A stretch of 11,609 nucleotides of DNA, taken from assembly GCA_021299565.1 (NCBI GenBank), contig JAJTHA010000030.1:1-11609 (forward strand), read 5' to 3'. Numbering within the stretch: position 1 is the first letter of the stretch; each line of letters opens with the position of its first letter. Made by a program: the position numbers and the translations under genes. Of the stretch, positions 6,234 to 11,609 are shown in pieces. Source of the DNA: Candidatus Caenarcanales bacterium. Its GTDB lineage: Bacteria; Cyanobacteriota; Vampirovibrionia; LMEP-6097. The notes below the pieces were generated by a model. That model was not told where the DNA came from, did not search any database, and saw only the letters and a list, made by a program, of their open reading frames with translations.

Positions 6234-6788
6234 CTAAAATCTTTGCTGTTGCCCAGTTAAGCCTGGAATAAAGGATCTTGCCATCGCCGCTGCTGATGCG
6301 TGATCTTTAGCAGCCTCGACAACTCTAACTGCATTGTAATTAGAAAAAGCAGCATTAGATCCATAAAAACTTGCTGTTTTGAAAACATCTTTATCACTAT
6401 CCACATATGTAACAATTGCCTCAAAAAATAAATTTTTATTCTTCAGTTTTTGATATTTTTCAGGATCCAATTTCATCTCAAAATTTGCTTTGTCACTTTG
6501 TGATTCACCTACTATGAAATAGTTTTGGGCTAATCTGGTTTTTTCACTTTGGTAAAGAGCTTGTCCTTGTTCTTCACTTGCTAATAAAGTTATTTTTTTG
6601 GCATTAGGTGCCACAACTAGAACTTTGATTGCTTGCCCAATTTGCCCAGTACTAGGTAAATACACCTTGGCTTCATTTTGGCGAGAATTAAGCATATTTT
6701 TGAGAGTATAAAAGGAGCTATTAACCGCCTTAAGCTCTAAGCTCCAAGCGTTAATTAAAATAAGCAAAACCAAAATATGCAATCGCAT
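6234..6788 (-). CDS. Small exported protein of unknown function, first gene of the argS operon
   Basis: The 184-residue product begins with a signal peptide (MRLHILVLLILINAWSLELKA), so it is exported or anchored by this segment. There is no lipobox cysteine. Residues about 40-145 alternate short beta-like strands with turns (KVYLPSTGQIGQAIKVLVVA, then ITLLASEE, YFIVGES, FFEAIVTYV), suggesting an Ig-like or similar beta-sandwich; this is inferred from pattern alone. The tail after about residue 150 is Ala-rich and then Gly/Gln-rich. Its TAG is three bases before the ATG of the next gene. A perfect TATAAT lies six bases before the ATG and there is no Shine-Dalgarno site, so the operon message probably starts at this codon. 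It is divergent from rpsL. Confidence 0.85.
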   Translation of the reverse strand: MRLHILVLLILINAWSLELKAVNSSFYTLKNMLNSRQNEAKVYLPSTGQIGQAIKVLVVAPNAKKITLLASEEQGQALYQSEKTRLAQNYFIVGESQSDKANFEMKLDPEKYQKLKNKNLFFEAIVTYVDSDKDVFKTASFYGSNAAFSNYNAVRVVEAAKDHASAAAMARSFIPGLTGQQQRF

Positions 6789-6794
6789 AGTTAA

Positions 6795-6800
6795 ATTATA
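6795..6800 (-). promoter_or_regulatory. -10 box of the argS operon, giving a leaderless mRNA
   Basis: TATAAT on the minus strand (6800..6795) is followed by exactly six bases and then the ATG at 6788, placing the predicted +1 on the A of the start codon. The -35 is weak; TTCGAT (6825..6820) with a 19-base spacer is the closest. Confidence 0.55.
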
Positions 6801-6836
6801 TATCCATTATTAAAAAATCATCGAAATCTACATATG

Positions 6837-6844
6837 TGGCGCCA
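6837..6844. promoter_or_regulatory. Palindrome in the rpsL -35 region
   Basis: TGGCGCCA is a perfect eight-base palindrome and the most GC-rich patch in an AT-rich divergent promoter region. It sits about where the -35 of the rpsL promoter would be. A protein-binding site is possible, but the site is short and may be chance. Confidence 0.2.
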
Positions 6845-6860
6845 TTTATGACTTTGAAGA

Positions 6861-6869
6861 TGCTAAGAT
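6861..6869 (+). promoter_or_regulatory. Extended -10 promoter of the rpsL operon
   Basis: TGC-TAAGAT (extended -10 TG plus hexamer 6864-6869) predicts a start near 6876 and a leader of only about four bases before the rpsL ATG. No good -35 is visible at 17 bases, which extended -10 promoters tolerate. The ten bases TGCTAAGATC recur exactly upstream of the tRNA-His gene (10938-10947). Confidence 0.5.
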
Positions 6870-6879
6870 CGCTTAACGC

Positions 6880-7266
6880 ATGCCAACGATACAACAATTA
6901 ATTAGAAAACGCCGCAAAAGCAAGCAAAAGAAAAGCAAAAGCCCGGCCCTAGAAAGTAATCCTTTGAAAAGAGGCGTATGTACCAAAGTACGTACAGCAA
7001 CTCCAAAAAAACCAAACTCAGCAATGAGAAAGATTGCCAGAGTCAGACTGACTAATGGTGAAGAAATTACTGCTTATATCGGCGGTGAAGGTCACAACTT
7101 ACAAGAACACTCTGTTGTTTTGATAAGAGGTGGTCGTGTTAAGGATTTACCTGGTGTGAGATATCACATTGTTAGAGGTGCTTTGGATACCCAAGGTGTT
7201 AACGGCCGTAAACAAGGACGTTCTAAATACGGTACCAAAATAGAAAAAGTTAAAAAGAAAAAATAG
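6880..7266 (+). CDS. rpsL: Ribosomal protein S12
   Basis: The 128-residue small-subunit protein lies at the decoding centre of the ribosome. It begins MPTIQQLIRK and carries the invariant TPKKPNSAMRK (Lys43 and Lys44) and GGRVKDLPGVRYH (Lys88, Asp89) loops, with the family's RKQGRSKYG near the end and a Lys-rich tail. The lysines at the positions that commonly mutate to streptomycin resistance are the wild-type ones. It is the first gene of a plus-strand operon, with rpsG 11 bases downstream. No Shine-Dalgarno site is seen and the predicted transcript leader is about four bases, which is striking for a highly expressed gene. Confidence 0.98.
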   Translation: MPTIQQLIRKRRKSKQKKSKSPALESNPLKRGVCTKVRTATPKKPNSAMRKIARVRLTNGEEITAYIGGEGHNLQEHSVVLIRGGRVKDLPGVRYHIVRGALDTQGVNGRKQGRSKYGTKIEKVKKKK

Positions 7267-7277
7267 GAAATAAATAA

Positions 7278-7751
7278 ATGCCAAGAAAAGACGGAAGATT
7301 TAAAAGAAGACAAGTAAAACCGGATCCAAAATTTGGAAGCCCGCAAGTACAAATATTCATCAACAGAATGATGATAAGCGGTAAAAAAGCGACTGCTGAA
7401 AGAATGTTTTACGAAGCACTTGATAAACTCGCTGGCAAAATCGAGGACAAACAACCTATTGATATTTTCAAACAAGCTGTTAAAAACTCTATGCCACTAG
7501 TTAAAGTAAAAGCTAGACGTATCGGTGGTGCTACTTACCAAGTACCAGTGGAAGTTGAACCGAGAGTTAGTGAAGCTTTTTCTCATAGATGGTTAATTGG
7601 AGCTGCTCGTAAGCGTGGCGGAAAAACTTTCTCAGATAAGCTGATGAATGAATTACTTGATGCTTATGGTAACAAAGGCAAAGCTGTTGAAACCAAAGAA
7701 GCTACTCACAAAATGGCAGAAGCTAACAAAGCTTACGCTCACTTTAGATGA
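7278..7751 (+). CDS. rpsG: Ribosomal protein S7
   Basis: The 157-residue protein binds the 3' major domain of 16S rRNA and nucleates assembly of the small-subunit head. Typical segments are the basic N-terminus MPRKDGRFKRRQ, NSMPLVKVKARRIGGATYQVPVEV in the middle (about residues 73-96), and the ending HKMAEANKAYAHFR. Length is normal. AGGA overlaps the rpsL stop codon nine bases before the ATG and can serve as ribosome site. Usually fusA follows in the str operon; here rpe follows after 20 bases with no terminator. Confidence 0.98.
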   Translation: MPRKDGRFKRRQVKPDPKFGSPQVQIFINRMMISGKKATAERMFYEALDKLAGKIEDKQPIDIFKQAVKNSMPLVKVKARRIGGATYQVPVEVEPRVSEAFSHRWLIGAARKRGGKTFSDKLMNELLDAYGNKGKAVETKEATHKMAEANKAYAHFR

Positions 7752-7771
7752 ACTAGAGAAAATTAAATCTA

Positions 7772-8578
7772 ATGACATTAATAGCACCATCTATTCTAGC
7801 TGCTAATTTTGCAAACCTAGGAGATGAAATTGCCTTAGTTGAAAAAGCAGGGGCAGATTGGATTCATGTAGATGTTATGGACGGTACTTTTGTGCCGAAT
7901 ATCACTATTGGAGCTCCAGTTGTAAAAGCACTTAGACAAAGCACAAGAATGTTCTTAGATGTGCATTTGATGATAGTTAATCCTGAGAACCATCTCAGTG
8001 ATTTCATTGAAGCTGGCGCAAATTTGCTTACTATTCACATGGAAGCTTACCGGCTTGCTCCAGACAAAAAGTTTTTACAGCATCAAGTTCAAACTCATGG
8101 TGAAAGATATTTTTGGGGAAATGAAGTACAGGAAGATTGGGAAGCGCGCGGAACTAGTGCTGAAGACTATGATCTAGATAAATTATTTGCTTGCATTGAA
8201 ATTGTCAAAGAAAAAAATATTGCAATTGGCATTTCAATTAATCCTGCGACTCCTGTCGCTTGTCTCGAAAAAGTCCTCGGGAAAGTAGATTTGGTACTTT
8301 TGATGTCGGTGAATCCTGGTTTTGGTGGGCAGAAATTCAGACCAGTAGTTTTAGAGAAAATAGATCAATTGGTAGCTATGGCAAAAAGACAGAATAGAAC
8401 AATTGGTCTTGACTTTGCTCAAAACGAATTGGCAATTGAGATTGACGGGGGCGTGAACATTGGCGAAATTGCGGATAATTTAAGAGCCAAAGGCGCAAAT
8501 GTATTGGTAGCAGGTTCGGCGATTTATCAAGCTAAGGACATAGTAGGCACGATAAAATTACTAAGAGGTGAGAAATAA
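7772..8578 (+). CDS. rpe: Ribulose-phosphate 3-epimerase with a central insertion
   Basis: The enzyme interconverts ribulose 5-phosphate and xylulose 5-phosphate in the pentose phosphate pathway, on a TIM barrel. Conserved features are APSILAANF (5-13), HVDVMDG (32-38, metal ligand His32 and catalytic Asp34), HLMI (His65), MSVNPGFGGQKF (178-189) and EIDGGVN with the second catalytic Asp225. Length is 268 residues against a usual 215-230. Most of the excess is an insertion after HMEA (about residues 93-133), with motifs FLQHQ, GERYFWGNE and EDWEARGTS, and a few extra residues near 208-218. The ORF is open and the flanks align, so this is a real insertion and not a frameshift. It lies between rpsG and a histidine kinase gene, and its TAA overlaps the kinase ATG by one base. 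Confidence 0.95.
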   Translation: MTLIAPSILAANFANLGDEIALVEKAGADWIHVDVMDGTFVPNITIGAPVVKALRQSTRMFLDVHLMIVNPENHLSDFIEAGANLLTIHMEAYRLAPDKKFLQHQVQTHGERYFWGNEVQEDWEARGTSAEDYDLDKLFACIEIVKEKNIAIGISINPATPVACLEKVLGKVDLVLLMSVNPGFGGQKFRPVVLEKIDQLVAMAKRQNRTIGLDFAQNELAIEIDGGVNIGEIADNLRAKGANVLVAGSAIYQAKDIVGTIKLLRGEK

Positions 8579-9663
8579 TGAGTTCTCTAGTTTTACATGA
8601 TCCCGCAAAAGTACTTGAAAGTGTAGCGAGAGCCACTCGTAATGGTTTTGTTGCCTACAATAATGATTCTAAAATTACTTATTTTAGCGATAGATTAGAA
8701 GAGATTACTGGTTTTGTTGAAGCAGAATTACTTGGAAAAAACTTCAATGAAGTATTTGGTTTCAAAGAGGTCCCTAGCTTCGCTAAAACATTTGATGTTT
8801 GTTCTAGACCAGTTGTCTTGTACACCAGAGATGGCAAAACAATTAATCTTGAAACCCGCACGGCACAAATCATTGAAGGCGAGAGTGAAGAAGTTAGAGG
8901 TCATTTGGTGTTTTTCTTTATTGAGGATTACCGCAAAGATTTGGACAAGGCTCAATCCGAATTCATCAGCACTGTTTCACATGAATTAAGAACTCCAATC
9001 ACAAGCATCAAAGGTTTCGCTTCGACCCTGCTTCAACACAATGCTTTAGATGAAGAGAAACGCAAAAAATATATCAAAATTATCAAAGATCAAGCAGAAA
9101 GATTGTCTCGTTTGGTTGAAGATTTATTGGCTGTTTCAAGATTAGAAAGCAAAAAATTACAATTAACTATTCATCCAGTCAAAATCAAAGCAATAATTGA
9201 AAACATAGCCTTGATAATAGAATCTAAATACAAAGGTAGTCATCGTATAGAGATCAGCGCAACTGATGTCGTGCCTGATGTTTGGGTGGACTCCGACAGA
9301 CTGGAGCAAATTCTTACTAATCTAATAGACAACGCTGTCAAATACTCTCCTGGTAAGGATCTGGTTGAGATCAAAATTAGACCAAGTCAATACGAAGGCA
9401 AAGAAATGCTACGCGTCAATGTCATAGATTATGGAATTGGAATCGTTCAAGAAGATATTCGCAAAGTATTCACAAAATTTGGCAGATTGGATAGTCCTCT
9501 AACTAGAAAAACCGAGGGTACTGGTTTGGGCTTGTATATCAGTGCATCACTTGCAAAAATTATGAGTGGTGATCTGCAAGTGAAAAGCGAAGGTGGCAAA
9601 ACCACATTCTCTCTTTATTTACCGATTGAATCACACGAAGGCGGTGTAGTATGGTGGGATTAA
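8578..9663 (+). CDS. Soluble PAS-domain sensor histidine kinase
   Basis: The 361-residue kinase has no membrane segment and should sense a cytoplasmic signal. A PAS domain spans about residues 12-118 (NGFVAYNNDSKITYFSDRLE, then EITGF and LLGKNFNEVF). The dimerisation/phosphoacceptor domain has FISTVSHELRTPITSIKGF with phosphorylated His135. The ATPase domain has the N box LIDNAVKYSPG (Asn252), the G1 box DYGIGI (284-289), the F box FTKFGR and the G2 box GTGLGLYI (314-321). All catalytic boxes are intact, so it should autophosphorylate. AGGTGA seven bases before the ATG is a ribosome site, and the start overlaps the rpe stop as TAATG. The next gene overlaps its end by 13 bases and encodes receiver-like domains, making that product the obvious partner. 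The PAS ligand cannot be read from the sequence. Confidence 0.95.
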   Translation: MSSLVLHDPAKVLESVARATRNGFVAYNNDSKITYFSDRLEEITGFVEAELLGKNFNEVFGFKEVPSFAKTFDVCSRPVVLYTRDGKTINLETRTAQIIEGESEEVRGHLVFFFIEDYRKDLDKAQSEFISTVSHELRTPITSIKGFASTLLQHNALDEEKRKKYIKIIKDQAERLSRLVEDLLAVSRLESKKLQLTIHPVKIKAIIENIALIIESKYKGSHRIEISATDVVPDVWVDSDRLEQILTNLIDNAVKYSPGKDLVEIKIRPSQYEGKEMLRVNVIDYGIGIVQEDIRKVFTKFGRLDSPLTRKTEGTGLGLYISASLAKIMSGDLQVKSEGGKTTFSLYLPIESHEGGVVWWD

Positions 9664-10934
9664 TTCCAAAAATATTTGTTTTGCATCTTTTGGGAGATAC
9701 TGAAAATTCTTTGATTGCATCAAATAAAGAACTTATAACTCAATGCCAAAGCGAAGATATTGAAATTGTAAGCAGTAACGAAAAAGAAGATTTCAAACAA
9801 ATCATCAGAAAATATAGACCTGAAATCGTAGTAATAGAAGAAGAATTGTTTAAAGCTAATATCAATAATTCTTCTGTCACATATAGATCCAAATCCTGTC
9901 AGCCATTCAAGTTGGTGTTTATCAATTCAAACCTCAGCAAAGAAGAAACTCTTGAATATTTTCGCAAAGGCGCTGATGATGTGATTTCCAAAGACTCAAA
10001 AGCCGAAGAAATTTTCTTGAAATTTTTCTCAATTTTAAGAAGAAAAGCTGTTTTGGAACTCAATCTGCTTACTAGTTTACCGGCGATCAATAGAACTTAC
10101 ACCGTGTTAGAACATTGCAGAAATAATCTCAGTGATTGGGCAGGGATACACATAGATATTTTGAATTTTCAAAGCTATGGAGTAATGTATGGTGTTTCAA
10201 AATCTGACAATGTTATTCGTGAAGCAGCTCAAAGCCTCACTCAATCACTAATTAACAGCAAAGTTGCGAAATATTTTTTGGGGCATTTAGGGCGTGATAA
10301 TTTTTTGATTTTGTGTGAAACAGATGCTTTGGATGTGATTATACGAGCAGTAAAAAGGGATTTCAAACTATTGCTGCAAAAGCTTTATAAAGACTCAGAC
10401 TATAACAATGGATATATTATTAGTTCTGCTCCAAATAAAGTCAGACGCAAGGAAGGATTGTTGAACTTAAATATCGGATATTGTTCAAACATTGATAGAA
10501 ATTTTCTTTCAGGTACTGACATCATTGAGCAAGCTGTCAAAAATAAAAAACTAGCTGAAGAGAAAAACAAAAGAGTTTTGATAATGGAATCGGATGAAGA
10601 TTTTGCACTATTGTTAGAAGAGACTTTGGTACGTGAGGGCAATGAGGCAAGGGTTTCTAGTGGTGCTAATAATTTGATTAAAGAGATTGAAGAGTTTATG
10701 CCTCGAACTTTAATAATTGAAGCCTCTAAATTAGATGGTGCTCAAAGCTTCGTGCCTTTGTGTCAAAAATTGCAACGATATAAAGATGAATTTGGTTTGC
10801 AGATCCTGGTTGCGACTAATGTTTCTGGCTATCAGAATTTCTTGGCTAACGGCGCTGACGTATATATACCTAAGCCTTATGAACTTGAAACTTTGCTTAA
10901 GGAAGTTAGGCGCCTTAGATACACGCATGTTTGA
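9651..10934 (+). CDS. Degenerate receiver-GGDEF-receiver regulator, partner of the upstream kinase
   Basis: The 427-residue protein appears to have three domains. Residues 6-130 are receiver-like: PEIVVIEEEL puts Glu63 at the phosphorylation site, and GADDVISK supplies the conserved Lys114. Residues 135-305 resemble a GGDEF domain: LLTSLPAINR stands for LTGLPNR, HIDILNFQSYG for the DxDxFKxxND region, and LGRDNFLIL (213-221) has GRDNF for GGDEF. No RxxD inhibitory site precedes it. Residues 307-427 are a second receiver: ESDED (313-317), LIIEASKLDG with Glu357 in place of Asp, Thr389, and YIPKPYE with Lys408. Both receivers thus have Glu for the acceptor Asp, and the cyclase motif is broken, so neither ordinary phosphorylation nor cyclic-di-GMP synthesis is expected. 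GAAGG nine bases before the ATG is the ribosome site. The last residues overlap the -35 region of the tRNA-His promoter. Confidence 0.85.
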   Translation: MVGLIPKIFVLHLLGDTENSLIASNKELITQCQSEDIEIVSSNEKEDFKQIIRKYRPEIVVIEEELFKANINNSSVTYRSKSCQPFKLVFINSNLSKEETLEYFRKGADDVISKDSKAEEIFLKFFSILRRKAVLELNLLTSLPAINRTYTVLEHCRNNLSDWAGIHIDILNFQSYGVMYGVSKSDNVIREAAQSLTQSLINSKVAKYFLGHLGRDNFLILCETDALDVIIRAVKRDFKLLLQKLYKDSDYNNGYIISSAPNKVRRKEGLLNLNIGYCSNIDRNFLSGTDIIEQAVKNKKLAEEKNKRVLIMESDEDFALLLEETLVREGNEARVSSGANNLIKEIEEFMPRTLIIEASKLDGAQSFVPLCQKLQRYKDEFGLQILVATNVSGYQNFLANGADVYIPKPYELETLLKEVRRLRYTHV

Positions 10935-10937
10935 GCG

Positions 10938-10947
10938 TGCTAAGATC
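10938..10947 (+). promoter_or_regulatory. Extended -10 promoter of tRNA-His
   Basis: TGC-TAAGAT is followed by C, the same ten bases as at the rpsL promoter. The start would be near 10953, about 12 bases before the mature tRNA. The -35 is poor (GATACA at 10918-10923). It lies directly after the stop codon of the regulator gene, so the tRNA could also be read through from the upstream operon. Confidence 0.45.
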
Positions 10948-10964
10948 TATATTGAACTTTTCGA

Positions 10965-11041
10965 GGCAGTTGTCGCCAAGTGGTTAAGGCACCGGTTTGT
11001 GGTACCGGTATTCGTGGGTTCAAGTCCCATCAGCTGCCCCA
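10965..11041 (+). tRNA. tRNA-His (anticodon GUG)
   Basis: A complete cloverleaf can be drawn. The acceptor stem GCAGTTG (10966-10972) pairs with CAGCTGC (11031-11037). The D arm is GCC/GGC. The anticodon stem CCGGT/ACCGG encloses loop TTGTGGT with anticodon GTG at 10999-11001. The variable loop has five bases, and the T arm is GTGGG-TTCAAGT-CCCAT. An extra 5' G (10965, position -1) faces discriminator C73 (11038), the identity element of histidine tRNAs. CCA is encoded (11039-11041). Position 9 is C where a purine is usual, a minor oddity. It lies 30 bases after the regulator gene. Confidence 0.96.
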
Positions 11042-11090
11042 TTTTCTTTTTCGCCATTTTTCTCCATTTTGGCACACACAGCCCTTGCTC
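11042..11090. terminator. T-rich spacer after tRNA-His, possible weak terminator
   Basis: Directly after the CCA end is TTTTCTTTTT (11042-11051), and GCCA (11055-11058) can pair with TGGC (11071-11074) around a long loop. The T tract could end the tRNA transcript using the tRNA fold as the hairpin. There is no strong hairpin for either this gene or the convergent one. Confidence 0.3.
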
Positions 11091-11486
11091 CTACACTTCT
11101 CTTTGAGATAGATCCACTTCTGGGATTTCAGCGATATCATAGAATACTTTTTGACCTCTTTTTATGGCTTGTTTTACCATCTCATCAGCACCAGTCGATT
11201 CACCACCAATTCTCAAAACAGCATCGAGTTTTTCACCTAAACGAATTGCAATCGGATGAAAAATTCTATTGAATATTTCATCACCAATTTTTGCAGAGCC
11301 TGCTTCCTTAATTAAAGGCAAGGCGAACCATTCACCTAAAACTGGCATATGCCCTTTATGAAATACTTGCAATGCCATTCTATTCATAGCTTCTACGTTT
11401 TTCTCAATTAATTCTTGATTATCATTCGTGCCTGATCTATAGGGTCCAGCAACTAGTATCCATAATGGTTTTGTAACTTTATTCAT
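11091..11486 (-). CDS. Nucleoside 2-deoxyribosyltransferase-like (DUF4406-type) protein
   Basis: The 131-residue protein begins with strand LWILVAGPYRSGTN (8-21), whose GPYRSG resembles the AGPxx loop of the nucleoside deoxyribosyltransferase superfamily. GHMPVLGEWFALPL (45-58) matches the family's GHxVxxP segment. RIGGESTGADEMVKQA (92-107) resembles the G-x-S-x-GA-x-E region, with Glu102 a candidate nucleophile, followed by strand KVFYDI. The fold assignment is reasonable; the substrate is unknown, and many such small proteins have no proven activity. A phage-type DUF4406 origin is possible, but no phage gene is nearby. The start is secure: AAAGGAG (11499..11493) lies six bases before the ATG, behind a good promoter. 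It converges on tRNA-His. Confidence 0.8.
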   Translation of the reverse strand: MNKVTKPLWILVAGPYRSGTNDNQELIEKNVEAMNRMALQVFHKGHMPVLGEWFALPLIKEAGSAKIGDEIFNRIFHPIAIRLGEKLDAVLRIGGESTGADEMVKQAIKRGQKVFYDIAEIPEVDLSQREV

Positions 11487-11497
11487 AATTATCTCCT

Positions 11498-11545
11498 TTG
11501 ATTAGTTTCAAAGCCTATTCTACTCTTGCGCATTTAACTAATCAA
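11498..11545. repeat. 10-base perfect inverted repeat around the promoter of the deoxyribosyltransferase-like gene
   Basis: TTGATTAGTT (11498-11507) is the exact inverse of AACTAATCAA (11536-11545), with 28 bases between. One arm contains the predicted -35 hexamer; the other touches the Shine-Dalgarno site and lies just past the predicted transcription start. It could be a paired operator. If a transcript starts further upstream it would form a hairpin directly adjoining the ribosome site. Confidence 0.5.
11517..11545 (-). promoter_or_regulatory. Promoter of the deoxyribosyltransferase-like gene
   Basis: On the minus strand, -35 TTGATT (11545..11540), a 17-base spacer and -10 TAGAAT (11522..11517) predict a start near 11510 and a leader of about 24 bases carrying the Shine-Dalgarno site. 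Confidence 0.6.
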
Positions 11546-11555
11546 CTAGTATCAT
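11526..11555 (+). promoter_or_regulatory. Possible promoter of the right-edge gene
   Basis: TTGCGC (11526-11531), an 18-base spacer and TATCAT (11550-11555) overlap the divergent promoter on the other strand. The predicted start near 11562 falls at the end of the putative ribosome site, which weakens the case. Confidence 0.25.
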
Positions 11556-11569
11556 TTTAGGAACCTAGA

Positions 11570-11609
11570 ATGAGTAGAGCTAAAGCAAACAGTAGTAGAA
11601 AAGTTATCC
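11570..11609 (+). CDS. 5' end of a probable gene running off the right edge
   Basis: An ATG at 11570 opens a frame without stops to the edge, reading MSRAKANSSRKVI (13 codons, basic). AGGA at 11559-11562 lies seven bases before it, and the preceding region has no competing gene. It is divergent from the deoxyribosyltransferase-like gene. Too little is present to name a product, and a short open frame can occur by chance. Confidence 0.4.
   Translation, partial: MSRAKANSSRKVI

Noticed and set aside
7772..8578. Frameshift or gene fusion as the cause of the long Rpe
   Set aside because: Family motifs before and after the extra segment are in the same uninterrupted frame, and the segment has normal codon use and no recognisable domain, so an in-frame insertion is the simpler reading.
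10288..10302. Active diguanylate cyclase site
   Set aside because: The motif position reads GRDNF and the DxDxFKxxND region is also altered, so cyclase activity is not claimed; only the fold similarity is kept.
10735..11106. Plus-strand open frame running from the regulator gene through the tRNA
   Set aside because: It overlaps the end of the regulator in another frame and then reads straight through a complete tRNA-His, so it cannot be a sensible gene.
1..11609. Mobile element, CRISPR array or defence system
   Set aside because: No transposase, integrase, terminal repeats, regularly spaced repeats or known defence domains were seen; the only repeats are short and local to promoters and terminators.

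Overview
The window reads as ordinary, gene-dense chromosome from a low-GC bacterium with an outer membrane. LpxA implies lipid A, and several products carry Sec-type signal peptides. The S12 protein resembles cyanobacterial and proteobacterial homologues, and most neighbours match no familiar operon. That would suit an uncultured lineage such as the Melainabacteria and relatives, but this placement is a guess and cannot be settled from the window. No phage, insertion sequence, CRISPR array or plasmid function is visible, and no gap without a gene exceeds about 160 bases.

Layout. The left edge holds the start of a minus-strand gene with its promoter, then a terminator and a minus-strand exported coiled-coil protein (157-867). 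Divergent from it, sharing a 54-base control region, is an exported thioredoxin-like protein (922-1332). Next come lpxA and def, overlapping by four bases and ending at a strong hairpin. A small stand-alone LuxR-type DNA-binding protein (2863-3291) follows a leader full of nested inverted repeats. It converges with a minus-strand operon transcribed from about 6788 down to 3293: an exported protein, an unrecognised 393-residue cytoplasmic protein, and argS, with gaps of 3 and 4 bases.

From 6880 a plus-strand operon runs rpsL, rpsG, rpe, a soluble PAS histidine kinase, and a large regulator made of degenerate receiver, GGDEF and receiver domains. A tRNA-His(GUG) follows 30 bases later. This departs from the usual str operon, where fusA and tuf follow rpsG. 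The right end has a minus-strand protein of nucleoside-deoxyribosyltransferase-like fold and a probable divergent gene running off the edge.

Two themes cut across the genes. First, at least four genes have a -10 box only 6 to 8 bases before the start codon and no Shine-Dalgarno site, so they are probably leaderless, while others have good Shine-Dalgarno sites. Second, the most unusual protein system is the kinase/regulator pair. Both receiver domains of the regulator have glutamate where the phospho-accepting aspartate should be, and its GGDEF motif reads GRDNF, so it looks like a signalling scaffold or sensor rather than a cyclase.
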